Assembly: GCA_016508695.1 (NCBI GenBank)
Contig: VNKQ01000005.1
Span: forward strand, 2,108,001 to 2,172,000
Length of the DNA stretch: 64,000 bases
Source: Hyphodiscus hymeniophilus
Lineage: Eukaryota > Ascomycota > Leotiomycetes > Helotiales > Hyphodiscaceae
Direction: 5' to 3'
The translations under genes were made by a program, and so were the position numbers. Each line of letters starts with the position of its first letter. The stretch's first letter is position 1. The notes beneath the pieces are model-generated. The model did no database searches. It was given only the letters and a program-made list of their open reading frames with translations, and was not told where the DNA came from. Shown in pieces: positions 10,890-21,986 of this stretch.

Positions 10890-12209
10890 TGGCTCTTGAC
10901 ACTTTTCCTCTGCCAGGGTTGTGGAAACTCTTTTTGATAAAGCAACTGCTAACTCCTCCGTTACCTAGGGTTCCGTCGTCCACGTCGACCAGAGCCAGAG
11001 GTTGGTTGTCTGCTGGACAGACTTAACGTACCACCAAAGGGTTCGACGTAGAAGATCAAGTAAGAAGAGAGCTTCGATCAGAAGGGTATTTGTACGGTCT
11101 ACTTGTTCCGATCATTCAAAGAAATGGAGCGATTTCGACTTTCGAGGGATTCAAATCGTGTCTGCTGAGGAGCCTTTCAACTCTGTAAGGTTCTAAGAAG
11201 TGGACAGATTGATGGTCTATGGACAACTAAGAAAATGAAGACGGAAAAGCATAGTTCAATAGTTCAATGAAGCAGCTCTTGACAATTCCAAATCCTTCAG
11301 TATTATGCGCGATTTAGAGGATCTCGTAAACCCATTACTTCTCTGAAAGAATGACCAGAGGTTGTTCGACGAGATGAGGCTGCGGGCCGAACCGTAGAGG
11401 GCTGACACGTGATTGAAAATCAGGGGTAAACCCTTAAGCAGTGCAGAATATCTTGCCTTGCCTATCTCGGTAGCTTAGGACAGGACGATATGAGCTTTAT
11501 TGCTGCTGTGGTCTTCTTACTCCAATATACACATAATCACTGGAAGTACTAGAGGAATACCAACATGAGACCAGAGTAATAAATGATCCCGAGGAATGCT
11601 GCATTCTAGCCTTACTCGTACCCGGCACTATCGATTTCGAGATTTGGATGCCACGCCAGGCCTCGTTGCCGGGAGCACAAGATGAAAGCAGAACTGCAGG
11701 AATGGGCACGTTGTGTTAGTCTATTTGTCCTTTCACAAAGACGTGAACGAAATCTTCTTTCAATCAACCCAACAGTATGACCACGAGTGAAAAGATAATA
11801 TAATATACATATCTTGCACCGTTGCACCACAGCTTCTAGAAGACTAACCCCCTGCCAATACGGAGTATCGCGTCGTCTATCAGCATCTGGCCGTTGCAAT
11901 CTCTCCGTTTCACGCGAAACCCTTGTTTTCCTGCATGAACTCCGCAAATTCAAACGCAAAATCCATCCTTCTTCTTCCTCCTCCCATACCCGAGACAGAA
12001 TTATCGCAACTTTCCACACCAGCTGTCTTACTTTACTTCATCATCGCACGAACTCGAAGCTACTGCGGGGCAGAGCCGATGACCCTCATACTCGCTCTCC
12101 CCTCTCAATCCTACACTTAATTGTTTAAGCTTGGGTTTTCGAAAGAGGATCGTCAGCTGCAGATTACCAACACCACGATCTGATCGCAGATCTGCGAATA
12201 CCAGCAGAT
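10890..12209. other. Intergenic
   Basis: About 1.3 kb with no supported gene. ORFs of up to 135 codons occur on the minus strand at 11497-12019 but overlap each other and plus-strand ORFs and lack coding character. Confidence 0.5.
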
Positions 12210-13805
12210 ATGACCACCACACAAGAACCTCACGAACAACCTTCCTTCCGCCGCGAGTCTCCCTCTCCATCCACATCGCCTACACCAGCCGTTGGAGCAT
12301 GTCCCGAGCTCTCGCGCTGTGTGTCTACAGCATCTGACGCCTCGGTGTTCCCAGGCGTGTCGGATTCAATGGGTCGTGAATTCCTAGGCAGTTCGGTGGG
12401 GAGTTCTGCTTCGAGGTCTTCGTCTGCTAGCTACACAACACGACAATCGATGGGTGGACTTGAGAAACCGAAGGGAAGGAGGGGATACGTGAGGCCGCAG
12501 GGTACAAACTTCGCTGCCTCGGCACAATCGAGGGAGAGCGTTTTAAGTCTGGGGAGTATTGCACATCTGCAGTATTATTTTGCACGTACGGGGCTATTGG
12601 ATGGGAAGGGAGGACGCTTGATGAAGGCGAAAGATCCAAACCGAGGTACACTGGATCTGTCAGCGTTGGATACATCGTTTCTGACCCCGAAGGTGGCGGG
12701 ATCGGATGTCGACTCCTCGTATGCTTCAATGGGCAGCAGCCCGGAGCTGTTAGCAATAGGAGGTACACTGGTGGAAAGCCCAACACAAGATGAGGACGAC
12801 TATTTCAGTGGCGACGACGACGACCATGCGCATATGCTACCCCCGACTGTTAGCACCTACAATCACCGTCAGAAACCAATTCCACGCCCACCAACCCTAG
12901 AAGAGCTCAAGGACGATCTCCAGAAGGCGTTAGCAGATGCAGCCAGCGGTCTCGCAGATGCAAAGCGCCATCAAATTTCTCCGCCAACTTCAGCATCTCA
13001 TGCGCAATCCTCTGGCGAACCTTCAAGTCCTGCCTCATCGAATAGCAATCAAGGCTGGTATGAGTTACAAGGCATGCACATTCTCGATATAATCACGCTC
13101 GCCATCCGAGCAGCAAAAATGTACTACACAGCACATGACCAACCCGCACGCCTGTCAGCTATCAAATCAGAACGGAAAATCCGCACCGAGCTACTCTCAG
13201 TAATGGAGGTTTTGAGACGCATGGCCACAAGGAACTTCACATGCGGGATGCGGAACGAGGAAAGAGACGTCATGGAGAGCTGGGTCGAAGGCGTCTACGA
13301 TATGCTGAAGCAAGAAGAAGCTATGGAAGAGGGGGAAAGAAGCAAGAGAGCGAGCTGGACTTGGCTTGAGGGGTCCTGGCACGGACGGGAATTAGAGCGT
13401 GAATACGCGTTTCTCAAGTCCATGGATCCCGATCCGAATACCCTTCCGCCATTCCGATCGATTGACGAAATCGCCTCAGACGAAGGTCTGCCTACTGAAT
13501 TCTTGAAGGACCTTAAGTCGGGCATGAGGCTGGTGCAATTGCATAATGCGATAGTGCGGAAGAGTAAGCGGCCTTTTGGATCGATCGAGAAATGGCACAC
13601 GGATTTCGGAAAACCATACCGCTGTGCAGAGAATCTGCGGTATTGGATTAAAGCCGCGGAATTGCGGTGGGAGGTGGTTCTCAAGGTTGATGTGATGGGA
13701 GCTGTCAACGGGACTGATAGGGCTGCTTGGAAGGGCTTCGAAGACGCGGTTTGGAAATGGTGTAGGAGGGTGAGGGAGGAGATCACTGGGGAATTAAAAC
13801 TGTGA
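12210..13805 (+). CDS. Conserved-type fungal protein with a CH-like C-terminus
   Basis: A single uninterrupted 531-codon exon starting at ATG 12210. The first 200 residues are Ser/Thr/Pro-rich and disordered, residues 190-215 are strongly acidic (DEDD, GDDDD), and an amphipathic helix follows (LEELKDDLQKALADAAS). From about residue 285 the protein is helical and globular. The end (LPTEFLKDLKSGMRLVQLHNA, then YRCAENLRYWIKAAELR) recalls a calponin-homology fold, where a gel of Leu/Trp residues and an N-terminal LxxGxxL pattern are typical. That resemblance is mine and weak. No membrane segment or catalytic motif is seen. The function is unknown; a cytoskeletal or septal role would be speculation. 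Confidence 0.85.
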   Translation: MTTTQEPHEQPSFRRESPSPSTSPTPAVGACPELSRCVSTASDASVFPGVSDSMGREFLGSSVGSSASRSSSASYTTRQSMGGLEKPKGRRGYVRPQGTNFAASAQSRESVLSLGSIAHLQYYFARTGLLDGKGGRLMKAKDPNRGTLDLSALDTSFLTPKVAGSDVDSSYASMGSSPELLAIGGTLVESPTQDEDDYFSGDDDDHAHMLPPTVSTYNHRQKPIPRPPTLEELKDDLQKALADAASGLADAKRHQISPPTSASHAQSSGEPSSPASSNSNQGWYELQGMHILDIITLAIRAAKMYYTAHDQPARLSAIKSERKIRTELLSVMEVLRRMATRNFTCGMRNEERDVMESWVEGVYDMLKQEEAMEEGERSKRASWTWLEGSWHGRELEREYAFLKSMDPDPNTLPPFRSIDEIASDEGLPTEFLKDLKSGMRLVQLHNAIVRKSKRPFGSIEKWHTDFGKPYRCAENLRYWIKAAELRWEVVLKVDVMGAVNGTDRAAWKGFEDAVWKWCRRVREEITGELKL

Positions 13806-15144
13806 GCTCTTTGTCAGGAAGCGGAGGTGATTCAATGACGATGATTATGATAACGCTTATGTCTATCGAGGAGGAGGTCTCGGGCGACTTGTATATATGG
13901 AAGGGATCCTGCAGAAGGACAAGGAGGAGACCATTTCTTGCTTCGACGTTTATACCCCAGTTTTAGTTAGTTCTATATTCCCGTTTGTTCTTTCTTCAGC
14001 CTTTTCCGTAACTTTAGGAAGTGAGTGCGGGGGGTGTTTGTGGGGTCTTGGTACGGGCGTCTTAAATGAGGAGGTTGGACCATGCTATCCGAGAAGCGGG
14101 GTGGAGGATAAGAGCAGTAGTAAATAGGACAGTTTCCTAGGTTTGCAATGGCGGAAAGAGAGGAGGGCAAACGAGGAGTATGAAATGTGGGCTGAACGAG
14201 CACGAGACGACGAGGCGAGAGCAGGAAAGTTAGCAGACGCTCTGAAGATGTTTGTTTCTGAGGCTAGGGTTTGGCTTGCTTGGTTTGGGAAACTTTCTTG
14301 GCAAACTCTGGCAATCGACGATTATATGCGGTATAAGTATAGTCCTCTGCTTCTAAACCCGCACGTATTTACCAAATCCTATTCCATTTGTTGCACTCCT
14401 CATCGGTCACTGTGGATGATTGAGATACTTCCCATGCCTGCGAACGGACACCATAGTGGTTGTTGACTTGAGCTATATGCCTATGCTATCACATTTTCTG
14501 CTGCGTATCACCATTTCTATTCCATTGGGAGTTATCCAAGTCCTTCAAACTATTTGAGTGATCTGAAACCATTGATTCTTTCACGATAGTTGAGATTAAC
14601 CTAAAGACATTGAGCTTTTCAATTCTCCTTGCTGCCTGCTGTACAGCATGATAGGCCCGCCTACCATGTTGCCTGGACTTGACATCGCCACCTTGGATGT
14701 TTGGGTACCACAAGTTGAGGTGAATAAGGCTTGATTGTCTAAGATGCAAGATGCTGGACTAAGTACAAGAACCCAACACCGGTCGCTCCTTCCTCATATC
14801 CTTACATTGGATGCCCAGGTATGAAGTCTCATCAAATGGATTCACTGTGGGTCTGCCGATCACGTATTGTTTTGTACAACAATTTATATAACACTGTTCA
14901 ACCCTTCGACGTCGACATCTATATACACAGTGCTTCACATTGCTTCAACGTCGACAGCTCGTTCGACATTACTTTATGAGCCTCGACATTGAGAATTCAC
15001 TGGGTAGTCTTCGTCATCTTAGAGCCGACAGCTCTTTCCAATCCCCCTTGGCCATTGGACGTCGATGGTGACAATTCTTTATCCACAATATCTTCACGAT
15101 ACTTCGACGTCAACAATTCAAACTTCACTTCTACCCTCGTCAAC
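13806..15144. other. Intergenic
   Basis: About 1.3 kb of presumed 3' UTR, spacer and promoter. Short ORFs on both strands overlap and are not supported. The 150 bp before 15145 contain several short GTCGAC-centred repeats (TTCGACGTCGACA-like) that may be promoter elements. Confidence 0.5.
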
Positions 15145-17180
15145 ATGGAGTCACCCAAGAGGACAAAAGAGAAGAGCGATGTCATATTGCAGAGTGTAGA
15201 GGAGGCTACTGATGTAAGGGATGAGGAAGGTAGAAAGTTGAAGGAACCTTTTTCAAACATGATTACTTCTACAGCAACAACACCAACTCTTATAGCAACG
15301 GCGAAAACACTTGACAAGCAACCAGTCCTCTTCTATCGCCATTCCCCTTCCCCTGAGTGCACAACGTCAGGTAAAGCGAACAACGAGTTAGCTGAAGAGC
15401 GTGGCCGTAAACACATTGTCTCCGACACAGCTGAACGCAGCAACAGCAAACGCCAGGGTCGTGGAGCTTCTCGAGGCGAGGGAGGCAACTTCCACGTGCA
15501 ACAGACCACCAACGTAGCTTCAGAGAGAGAGGACGGCCCAGACCATCTCATAAAGGACCAAGCTGCAGTCATACCTAATTTTATCGGAGATGGGTACTAC
15601 TATAAGTTGCCTGATCCAGCTAACCGAAGGTATTTGGACGGATTATACACTGTATGTATCAAGAGACGGTGACATTCCTAATAGCACAATTTTTTGTCCT
15701 TGTTCGAGGGATTCTAAAGCCTTCAACGTGTTGAAATGTTTGGAACACTCGATTGTGTACTCAGGAGTTGCAATTTCGCAAGAAGCCTTTGATACTGACT
15801 CAATAGTAGATACTATATTCACGCCCTGTTGGTCAGGAATTCAATCCCGTTACTGACCCTCGAAGCCTTCTCTTCCCACCCTCGGAGGACAGAACAATTC
15901 GCCTTACTACGAGTGTTCCTAACGGTGGGCCCGATTTTAGACGAAATACAATTCACAAAATTTTGGCGAAGCCGAACAGCTTTGCAGTCGGTTTATTCAA
16001 TTTTAAAGGAACCCCGATCGATTTCGTGTTTTGTGTCGATACTGCCGAGAAAAACAAAATTCCAGAATTCGAGACTCTTGGCTTTGATAAGGAAGTCGAC
16101 ACTGATAACCTGGCTTGGGACGAGAACATGGTCTTCAAGACAACATTCCGCATCCTCCCGACTCGGGACGTTAATCAAGAAGTGGAGTATGATGGAAGCG
16201 GTCACTCGGATCATTCCAAGCATCCCCAAGTAACAGAGTAAGTACCTCAAGACCTCGGTGGACTGACTTGGGCATCCCCTTCTTTGTACATCTTTGGAGA
16301 CCCTTTGGCTGCCGGTAAGATGCATGGCTAAATCTGAGCTATCAGGATGCTCAGCAAGAAATTGCCGATTCGAGGACACACAATCGCTTTTGGGTTCAAA
16401 GTTGACGCGGGCAAGAAAGCTGAAGGCTTTCACTTCATCGAAATGGAGATAGCATGTGTTGACCCTGTCGACGGAAGTCCGGCTCGTCAGCTTATAGTCG
16501 CCGTTCGACTGCCTGAAAGGGATTCAAATATGCCGTCGCCGCATATTTTGCAGCAAAAGTTCACCAAGATTCACGATTTGAAGATTCTGAACAATGACCC
16601 CGCAAATAGGGCAGGATACGTCGGTTATGACGCTGATGATGAGTTATACGGCCCTGGAAGTAAGTTGAACAGTTTCGACAAACTTTGTCTGCTTCTCTGG
16701 TTGCATGACATCCCCCGTCCTCCTCGAGTATCAGCTAACATCGACTTTACAGCCAGTTGGAGATTAAGCAGCAAAACTTCGATTGGTCTAATGGAAACTC
16801 CATTCGAGTTCAATCCTGGATATCTTGAACGACATCTTATCCGCCATTTGTATCCGATCGATGAGCTCGAGAGTATCCAGCGCTGGCTAATCAGAACGAT
16901 TGAGGAGTCCACAGACGCAACGGATGCTGTGGATGTGCGATTGCTGGAAGCTAGTGTGTACTCAAGTTTGCGCCTTCGACATTTACGGGAAGAGCGTAGT
17001 TTCCGTAAACTGTATGATGATAAGCGAAGTGCACTAGGCATTTTCAAGGATGAGTTTGAAAACGATTCTGAGGATGATTTCGACATGGAGACAATGGAGA
17101 GAGATGAGGACGTCGACTTGAAAAGGGCCTGTGAAGAAATCGATAGGAAGTGCAAGCAAAACTCTGGCGATTTCATGTAG
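15145..17180 (+). CDS. Hypothetical protein, three exons
   Basis: Not recognised. Best model: 15145-15651, 15810-16237, 16346-17180, 589 aa with matching phases. The first intron (158 nt) is the least certain part. The N-terminal third is Lys/Glu/Ser-rich and disordered. The middle has a beta-rich pattern (FAVGLFNFKGTPIDFVFCVD, FKTTFRILP) and the third exon carries KLPIRGHTIAFGFKVDAG, DIPRPPRVSANIDFTASWRL and a charged helical tail ending in a Glu/Asp-rich segment (DEFENDSEDDFDMET). No catalytic motif is evident. An overlapping +1 frame at 17131-17319 encodes a 20-residue hydrophobic segment just past the stop. It lies alone among short intergenic spacers. Confidence 0.6.
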
Positions 17181-18189
17181 AGCAACAAAGCCTCTCTTCA
17201 TAGGAGTCTTTGTCCTCGCTCTCATCTGGTTTGTCCTGGTCATTGTTGGAAGACCAAGTTTGTTTAGTCTCGGGTTCTGTGGGTGTGGTCATAATGCTAA
17301 ACGCCAAAAAAAACTATGAGGGAGTGTAAGCTAGTAGTTTAAAAGAGAGGGAAAGAAAACGAGGTTTGGTAAAGTAGTAGTTGTGGTTTTATTCTGGTTG
17401 TATTGCGGATGAATTGAAAGATATTGTGGAGATTCTTTTTGGTTTGCAACACGCTCCAAAGCACAATGGATTCAGACAAAGAAAGCCACAGTATTTAATT
17501 ATTTTATAACATACAACATCTTCCAAGTAAAGTTCTTGCCTGGGTGCTGTGGATTTTGATGGATCAAGTATAGAGTAGACATTATTCTCTAGTCCAAATT
17601 TGACTTGTAGGTCCTCCACGTGATTCACACTTGCAGTACTGAGCCCCTTTTTGGTGGGAGAAATGGGGTCAATTGTGAAGGCTACCACTGTAAAAACAGA
17701 TGTTAATATCTCAATCTCTGGCGCGACGCGCTAACTTCTGAGTGTGACGAATTAAAGGGACGATTTTACGGGTTCTGATGAAGACACCGGGTCTGCCCTT
17801 TCACAAGTTTGCCCAGGAAGGTAATTATGCCGTAAGCTAAACTTGGTTGCACTATGTTTTGCTCGTAGTTTAGAAACTGTATTCGTAGATCTATAATAAG
17901 CAGCTTTGAGAGACGAAAGGACCTCAAACCCAGTATGATCACATATTGATCGTTAGATGTATTACTTCAACCGGCTACGCCCCAACACGAATCTAATCGT
18001 ATCCAAAGAGGCTTCTATCATTGCGATTACGTTCGCTTAGTCTTTTTCAGAAAGACGAGTGTGGAAGGAAGGCGATGTGATGGGTAGTGCCGAGTCACCC
18101 ATTGTAATATCTATACACTGGATAAGACAAAGTATGTTTTGACATAGTATGATACAACACAAACTTACTGTACATTCTTCTCTGATGAT
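17181..18189. other. Intergenic, tail-to-tail
   Basis: About 1 kb between two converging genes. A minus-strand open stretch at 17389-17688 has no ATG start (it opens with GTG) and no family resemblance. Nothing else is seen. Confidence 0.5.
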
Positions 18190-19631
18190 CTAAATTCGCA
18201 TCCTCAAAGCTCCTCTCCCAATCTCTCCAACAATACCGTTTCCAGCCAAAGCCCACTTCTCCGTCACACTCCTCTCGTCAACGGCCTGTCTCAAAACTCC
18301 ACTCTGGGCCCAGTATTCCATCAACCCTCTTGCTTCATGCTTAGTCAGTCCACTCAAACGCATGACAGCAGCTTGCTTTAGGCTCTCCTCCGCCCTGGGG
18401 TCATATTTCCGCTCAAAAGGATCCCTTTCCACTTTTTTATCTCCATTCTGCTGATCCAAGGTTTGTCGAATCATCAGTTCCATACTTTTGGACGCTGGTG
18501 CGTGACTTCGCGACGTAGCGGCAAGAATGGCGCCTCCATTAGGGAAGGTCTTCACCCTACTCAAGCACTCCATAAAATGCTTCACAATTACCAAGTCATG
18601 CGAATGTATCTCCTTGAAGTCCGCTGTTCGATACAAGGAGTTATGCATAACATGGTTCAAGCCATCCAAGGCCATGAGAACAGGCGGTCGTCCTTCTGCA
18701 GTTATCTCTGACCAGAAGACCTGGAAGATGGGCCAGGAAACGTCAGGGTCTCGAGCACCAAGCTCGCATAGTCTGGCGAGAGTTATGTTTTCTCGGATTG
18801 GAATTGGAAGATTGTGACGTTTTGGATCCATTTCAATAGATTGGAGAATTGCGTTGTTGGATTTGAGTATCTGGGATAGCCAGTTTGCAGTATATGTGTT
18901 TTGTGAATACAGTGTTGGAGTCGTCTTGGGGATAGGTGAGTATTCGGTAACAGCATTGGTGAGTTCTTGTGCTGCAAAGCACATCAGTAAATGCTCAATA
19001 ATGGAAAGGCAGAGGCTGTACCTTCGGGGATATTCAAAACAATCCAACCCCGAACAAAAGCTATCACCATGGCATGCAATAGCATCAAACTCTTACCCGT
19101 ACCTCTCTCTCCATCAACAACCAATAACAGCTCTTTCTTCTCTTCTTCCGAGCGTTTCAAACTCTCCGTGATCTTTACACTTTCTTCTCTGATCAGCAAC
19201 GCCGGCCGTCTAAACATTCCCCAGCCCTGCGAGACTTTGAAAGCCTCCGCGGCCCTCAATGAATCCACAACATCTCCAGGTATGCCAACCACTTTCCCCG
19301 TGTGAGCCGCCATGTCCATGTCCTTACTCAAGTCTTCCAGTCCTTCGACCTGTAATGCATTGGTGTTGCTTAATACAATCCTCTTCCGCATTGCTTTGCG
19401 CTCTCCCGGCATAGGTGGTTTCCCGGACTTGACAACGACTTTCTTCTTCATTGCAAAGCTCTTCGAACCTTTTGTAGCAGTCCTTGCAGAAGGTTTCGTT
19501 TGTTTTGGCATCGCTAGAAATCGAGCTGTGGTAGAGAACGGGGCGGATGAAATTGAGGCAGTGGGAATGGGGGTGGTTGTCAATCGACCTGAAGGTCTAG
19601 AGAGGCACTTCCAACAAGTCGACGACGCCAT
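18190..19631 (-). CDS. mrps29: Mitochondrial small ribosomal subunit protein MRPS29 / DAP3
   Basis: Two exons on the minus strand, 19022-19631 and 18190-18971, give 463 aa. The protein belongs to the DAP3/MRPS29 family of GTP-binding mitoribosomal small-subunit proteins. Evidence: an Arg/Ser/Thr-rich mitochondrial targeting start, the P-loop GERGTGKS at about residue 174, and the DAP3 pattern in the second exon (TLARLCELGARD, PVLMALDGLNHVM, ILAATSRSH, ending AGNGIVGEIGRGALRMRI). The intron is 50 nt with a good branch site. It is divergent from RRS1 across 227 bp, pairing mitochondrial and cytosolic ribosome functions at one promoter. Confidence 0.92.
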
Positions 19632-19858
19632 GGCGGACGTAAACGGTTGGTACCGTCAATGGATCTATGTCGAGAAGCACGAGATGTTGACGATTGGAGC
19701 TCGAGGCTCGAAGGCGTTCCGAACAATTTGAGATAGCCGCCTTTAGAATTCTCCATACAATTGCGGCCGCTTTAAAAGCGGCAGCCTAAAAAGTTCCTGT
19801 GCGAACTCTCAAACTCTCCCCAAGTTTAGTCCTGTATAGTACATTCACAAAATCTACA
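19632..19858. promoter_or_regulatory. Bidirectional promoter of MRPS29 and RRS1 with a GC-rich palindrome
   Basis: Only 227 bp separate the two start codons. At 19766-19782 lies a perfect palindrome, GCCGCTTT-A-AAAGCGGC, with 8-bp arms around one base, inside a GCGGCCGC context. A dimeric or zinc-cluster factor site acting on both genes is a reasonable inference; the factor is unknown. Confidence 0.55.
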
Positions 19859-20554
19859 ATGGCAGAATCAAAGGCCTCGAAACTACCTGTCCAGGTTCAG
19901 AAGCCCACCCCGTATACCTTCGACCTCGGCCTTTTACTCGCCAACGACCCTAATCCTCTCATCCTCACCACCAAAGCAAACCTTGAAGACGACCTTGCAG
20001 CTACTGCACGAGATGGCGCGCAGGCTCTCTTGAATCAGCTTCTGAGTACATGCCCAATCGCATCGACGCCCAATGGTGTTCTACTAAGTTTGCCGGGAAT
20101 TGAGACACGGTTACCCCGAGAAAAGGTTCGTCGTTTATTTTCAATGCGTCGCAAACTTTCCCCAATTTTGCTTGCAGAGAATCAAAGTTGGACTAGATTG
20201 AACGCTGCTAACGTATCTCATCCATAGCCTCTTCCTCCCCCCAAAGCCCAAACAACGTGGCAGAAATTCGCAGCGAAGAAAGGCATCAAAGCCAAGACTT
20301 CCGAGGAGAAGAAAAATCTGCGATATAACGAGGAGACTGGCGAGTGGGAGCGCAAATGGGGATACAAGGGTGCTAATAAGGCTGGCGAGAATGACTGGAT
20401 TGTCGAGGTCGATGAGAAGAAGGAGAGGGAGCGAAAGGAGGGCACAGAGAGGCAAGGTGATGGGAGGAGAGACAGAAAGGAGAAAGTACGACGGAATGAG
20501 AGGTTACAGCGTGCGAACGACAGGAAGCATAGGAAGAATCATGGTGGAAAATGA
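19859..20554 (+). CDS. RRS1: Ribosome biogenesis regulatory protein RRS1
   Basis: Two exons, 19859-20125 and 20228-20554, give 197 aa. RRS1 is a nucleolar protein that, with RPF2, loads the 5S RNP on the pre-60S particle. Family marks: PTPYTFDLGLLLANDPNPL near residue 20, the LPREKPLPPPKAQTTWQKFAAKKGI block created by splicing, RYNEETGEWERKWGYKGAN, and a Lys/Arg-rich tail ending RKHRKNHGGK. The 102-nt intron sits between REK and PLP. Length is close to yeast Rrs1 (about 200 aa). A longer in-frame upstream opening at 19799 lies before the conserved start and is not used. Confidence 0.95.
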
Positions 20555-21006
20555 GTGGCGGAGGCTGGCGTTCATGGGGATAAACTTTTGCATGGCGTTA
20601 GGATCAGGTGTTTTACAGGACCGGCGTTACATGAAGGTGCTCTGTATTGGCAGGAAAAGTCCTGTCGTTGCTGCATCCCCCAAAACCCTGGGATGTGGCT
20701 ATATGTGTTGTATGGAAGAAAACTTCGAAAACGAGAGGATTCTACCACTCAATGTAGAATAAGTACAGGATGAAGTCAAGCCTCCGTCTTAAGTCTCAAG
20801 ACTGATTGCTTCAGCGACTGCAGTATTCCAGTGAAGAAGTACTTCCTGCTACACCTTGGACTACATCATGACCGATCTCCTTCAAGTTCACTCCGCCCTT
20901 GCTTTCTTTGGACGTCCAAGTCTTCAATCGTCTAAAATTCTCATACAAATCCTGGTGGCACATTGGTGCTCCCAAACTGAGCCCCATTCATCAAGTGATC
21001 TAACGC
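20555..21006. other. Intergenic
   Basis: 3' flank of RRS1. ORFs here are short, overlapping and unsupported. Confidence 0.5.
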
Positions 21007-21221
21007 TTATTCATAATTTGCATGGGCATATGCCTCTGTGTCGTGGGACCAAATCCATCTTCCATATTTGGCTTTCAAAACATCTGGATTCTTCGCAACG
21101 ACTTCCCAGTCAGTATGGTCATGTAACGACTATCTTGATGTAGAGCCCGACTATGGTAAAAGCATGAGGTTGCTCTTAGAGGCTGAAAGAGAGAAGCTGG
21201 GGCTGGTGAATAGGGCTTCAT
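21007..21221 (-). CDS. Possible small mitochondrial-type protein in two frames (broken or mis-read)
   Basis: Not recognised. On the minus strand an ATG at 21221 opens a presequence-like peptide (MKPYSPAPASLFQPLRATSC, then FYHSRALHQDS) that runs to about 21130. A second frame, 21129-21007, reads HDHTDWEVVAKNPDVLKAKY and GRWIWSHDTEAYAHANYE before TAA. Both look coding and together resemble a small nuclear-encoded mitochondrial protein. No splice site of usable length joins them, but one missing base near 21128 would. Either a sequence error or a decayed gene; it could also be chance. Confidence 0.35.
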
Positions 21222-21986
21222 TGATTTGAAGGTGGGGTGAAGGGTTCTGGTCCGAAGCTTGAGGATAGAAGGTTACCAGCAATCTATGAACGTAACGCAA
21301 CAATCGAACTAGAGGAAAGGGTTGGTTAGGGGCGCGCTTGGTTAAGACGAGAAGGCACTCAATGGGCACACCAGATAATTGAAAAACCTGAATAGCTCAA
21401 AGGTTGAAGTGTCAATAGTCTTCATTGATATTTGCACTCCAGTATTCATCTGATCCAGATCGTCACGATGCAACCTCCTCTCCATATTCTCACAAATCGT
21501 GATCTTACAAGTCCTTCGCCCGCTATCGAGTTCCCAACATGCCCTTAGAACGAAGAGAATTCTCTTTCGGTCCATCCAATAATCCAGGCAACACGATTCG
21601 CTCACTATCCCAATCCAATCCTCATTATTCCATCCCTTCATGCGTTTGAATAGAAAACGAGTCAATGCAATCATCATGCACTCAAAATAAGAAGAAACGC
21701 TGGGGTATTCAACTGATTAAAACATTGTGCAGAAGAAGAATCGTGCGTCAAAGTAAAGACCATGAAAATGTCTGCCCCATACCCGGTCGTGTGCTTCCAG
21801 CTCAAGAGATTCGTAGATACTTTCGCTCTGGCATGTATGCCCAACCTTGTATCCTTCACTTGCTTGTTTGTTGCAATTTTTCTGTCGTATTCGAGATCTC
21901 AACCATAGAAAACGCTTGGCATTTACGATTATTTTGGTGAGATTCTCCCTTCAAGTTGCCAGTGGTCGATTCGTGCCAGCAACTGC
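21222..21986. other. Intergenic
   Basis: About 0.76 kb downstream of the RhoGAP gene with only short overlapping ORFs. Presumed 3' UTR and promoter of the small ORF. Confidence 0.5.

Noticed and set aside
17389..17688. 99-codon minus-strand ORF
   Set aside because: Starts with GTG rather than ATG, no recognised motif, lies in a tail-to-tail 3' region.
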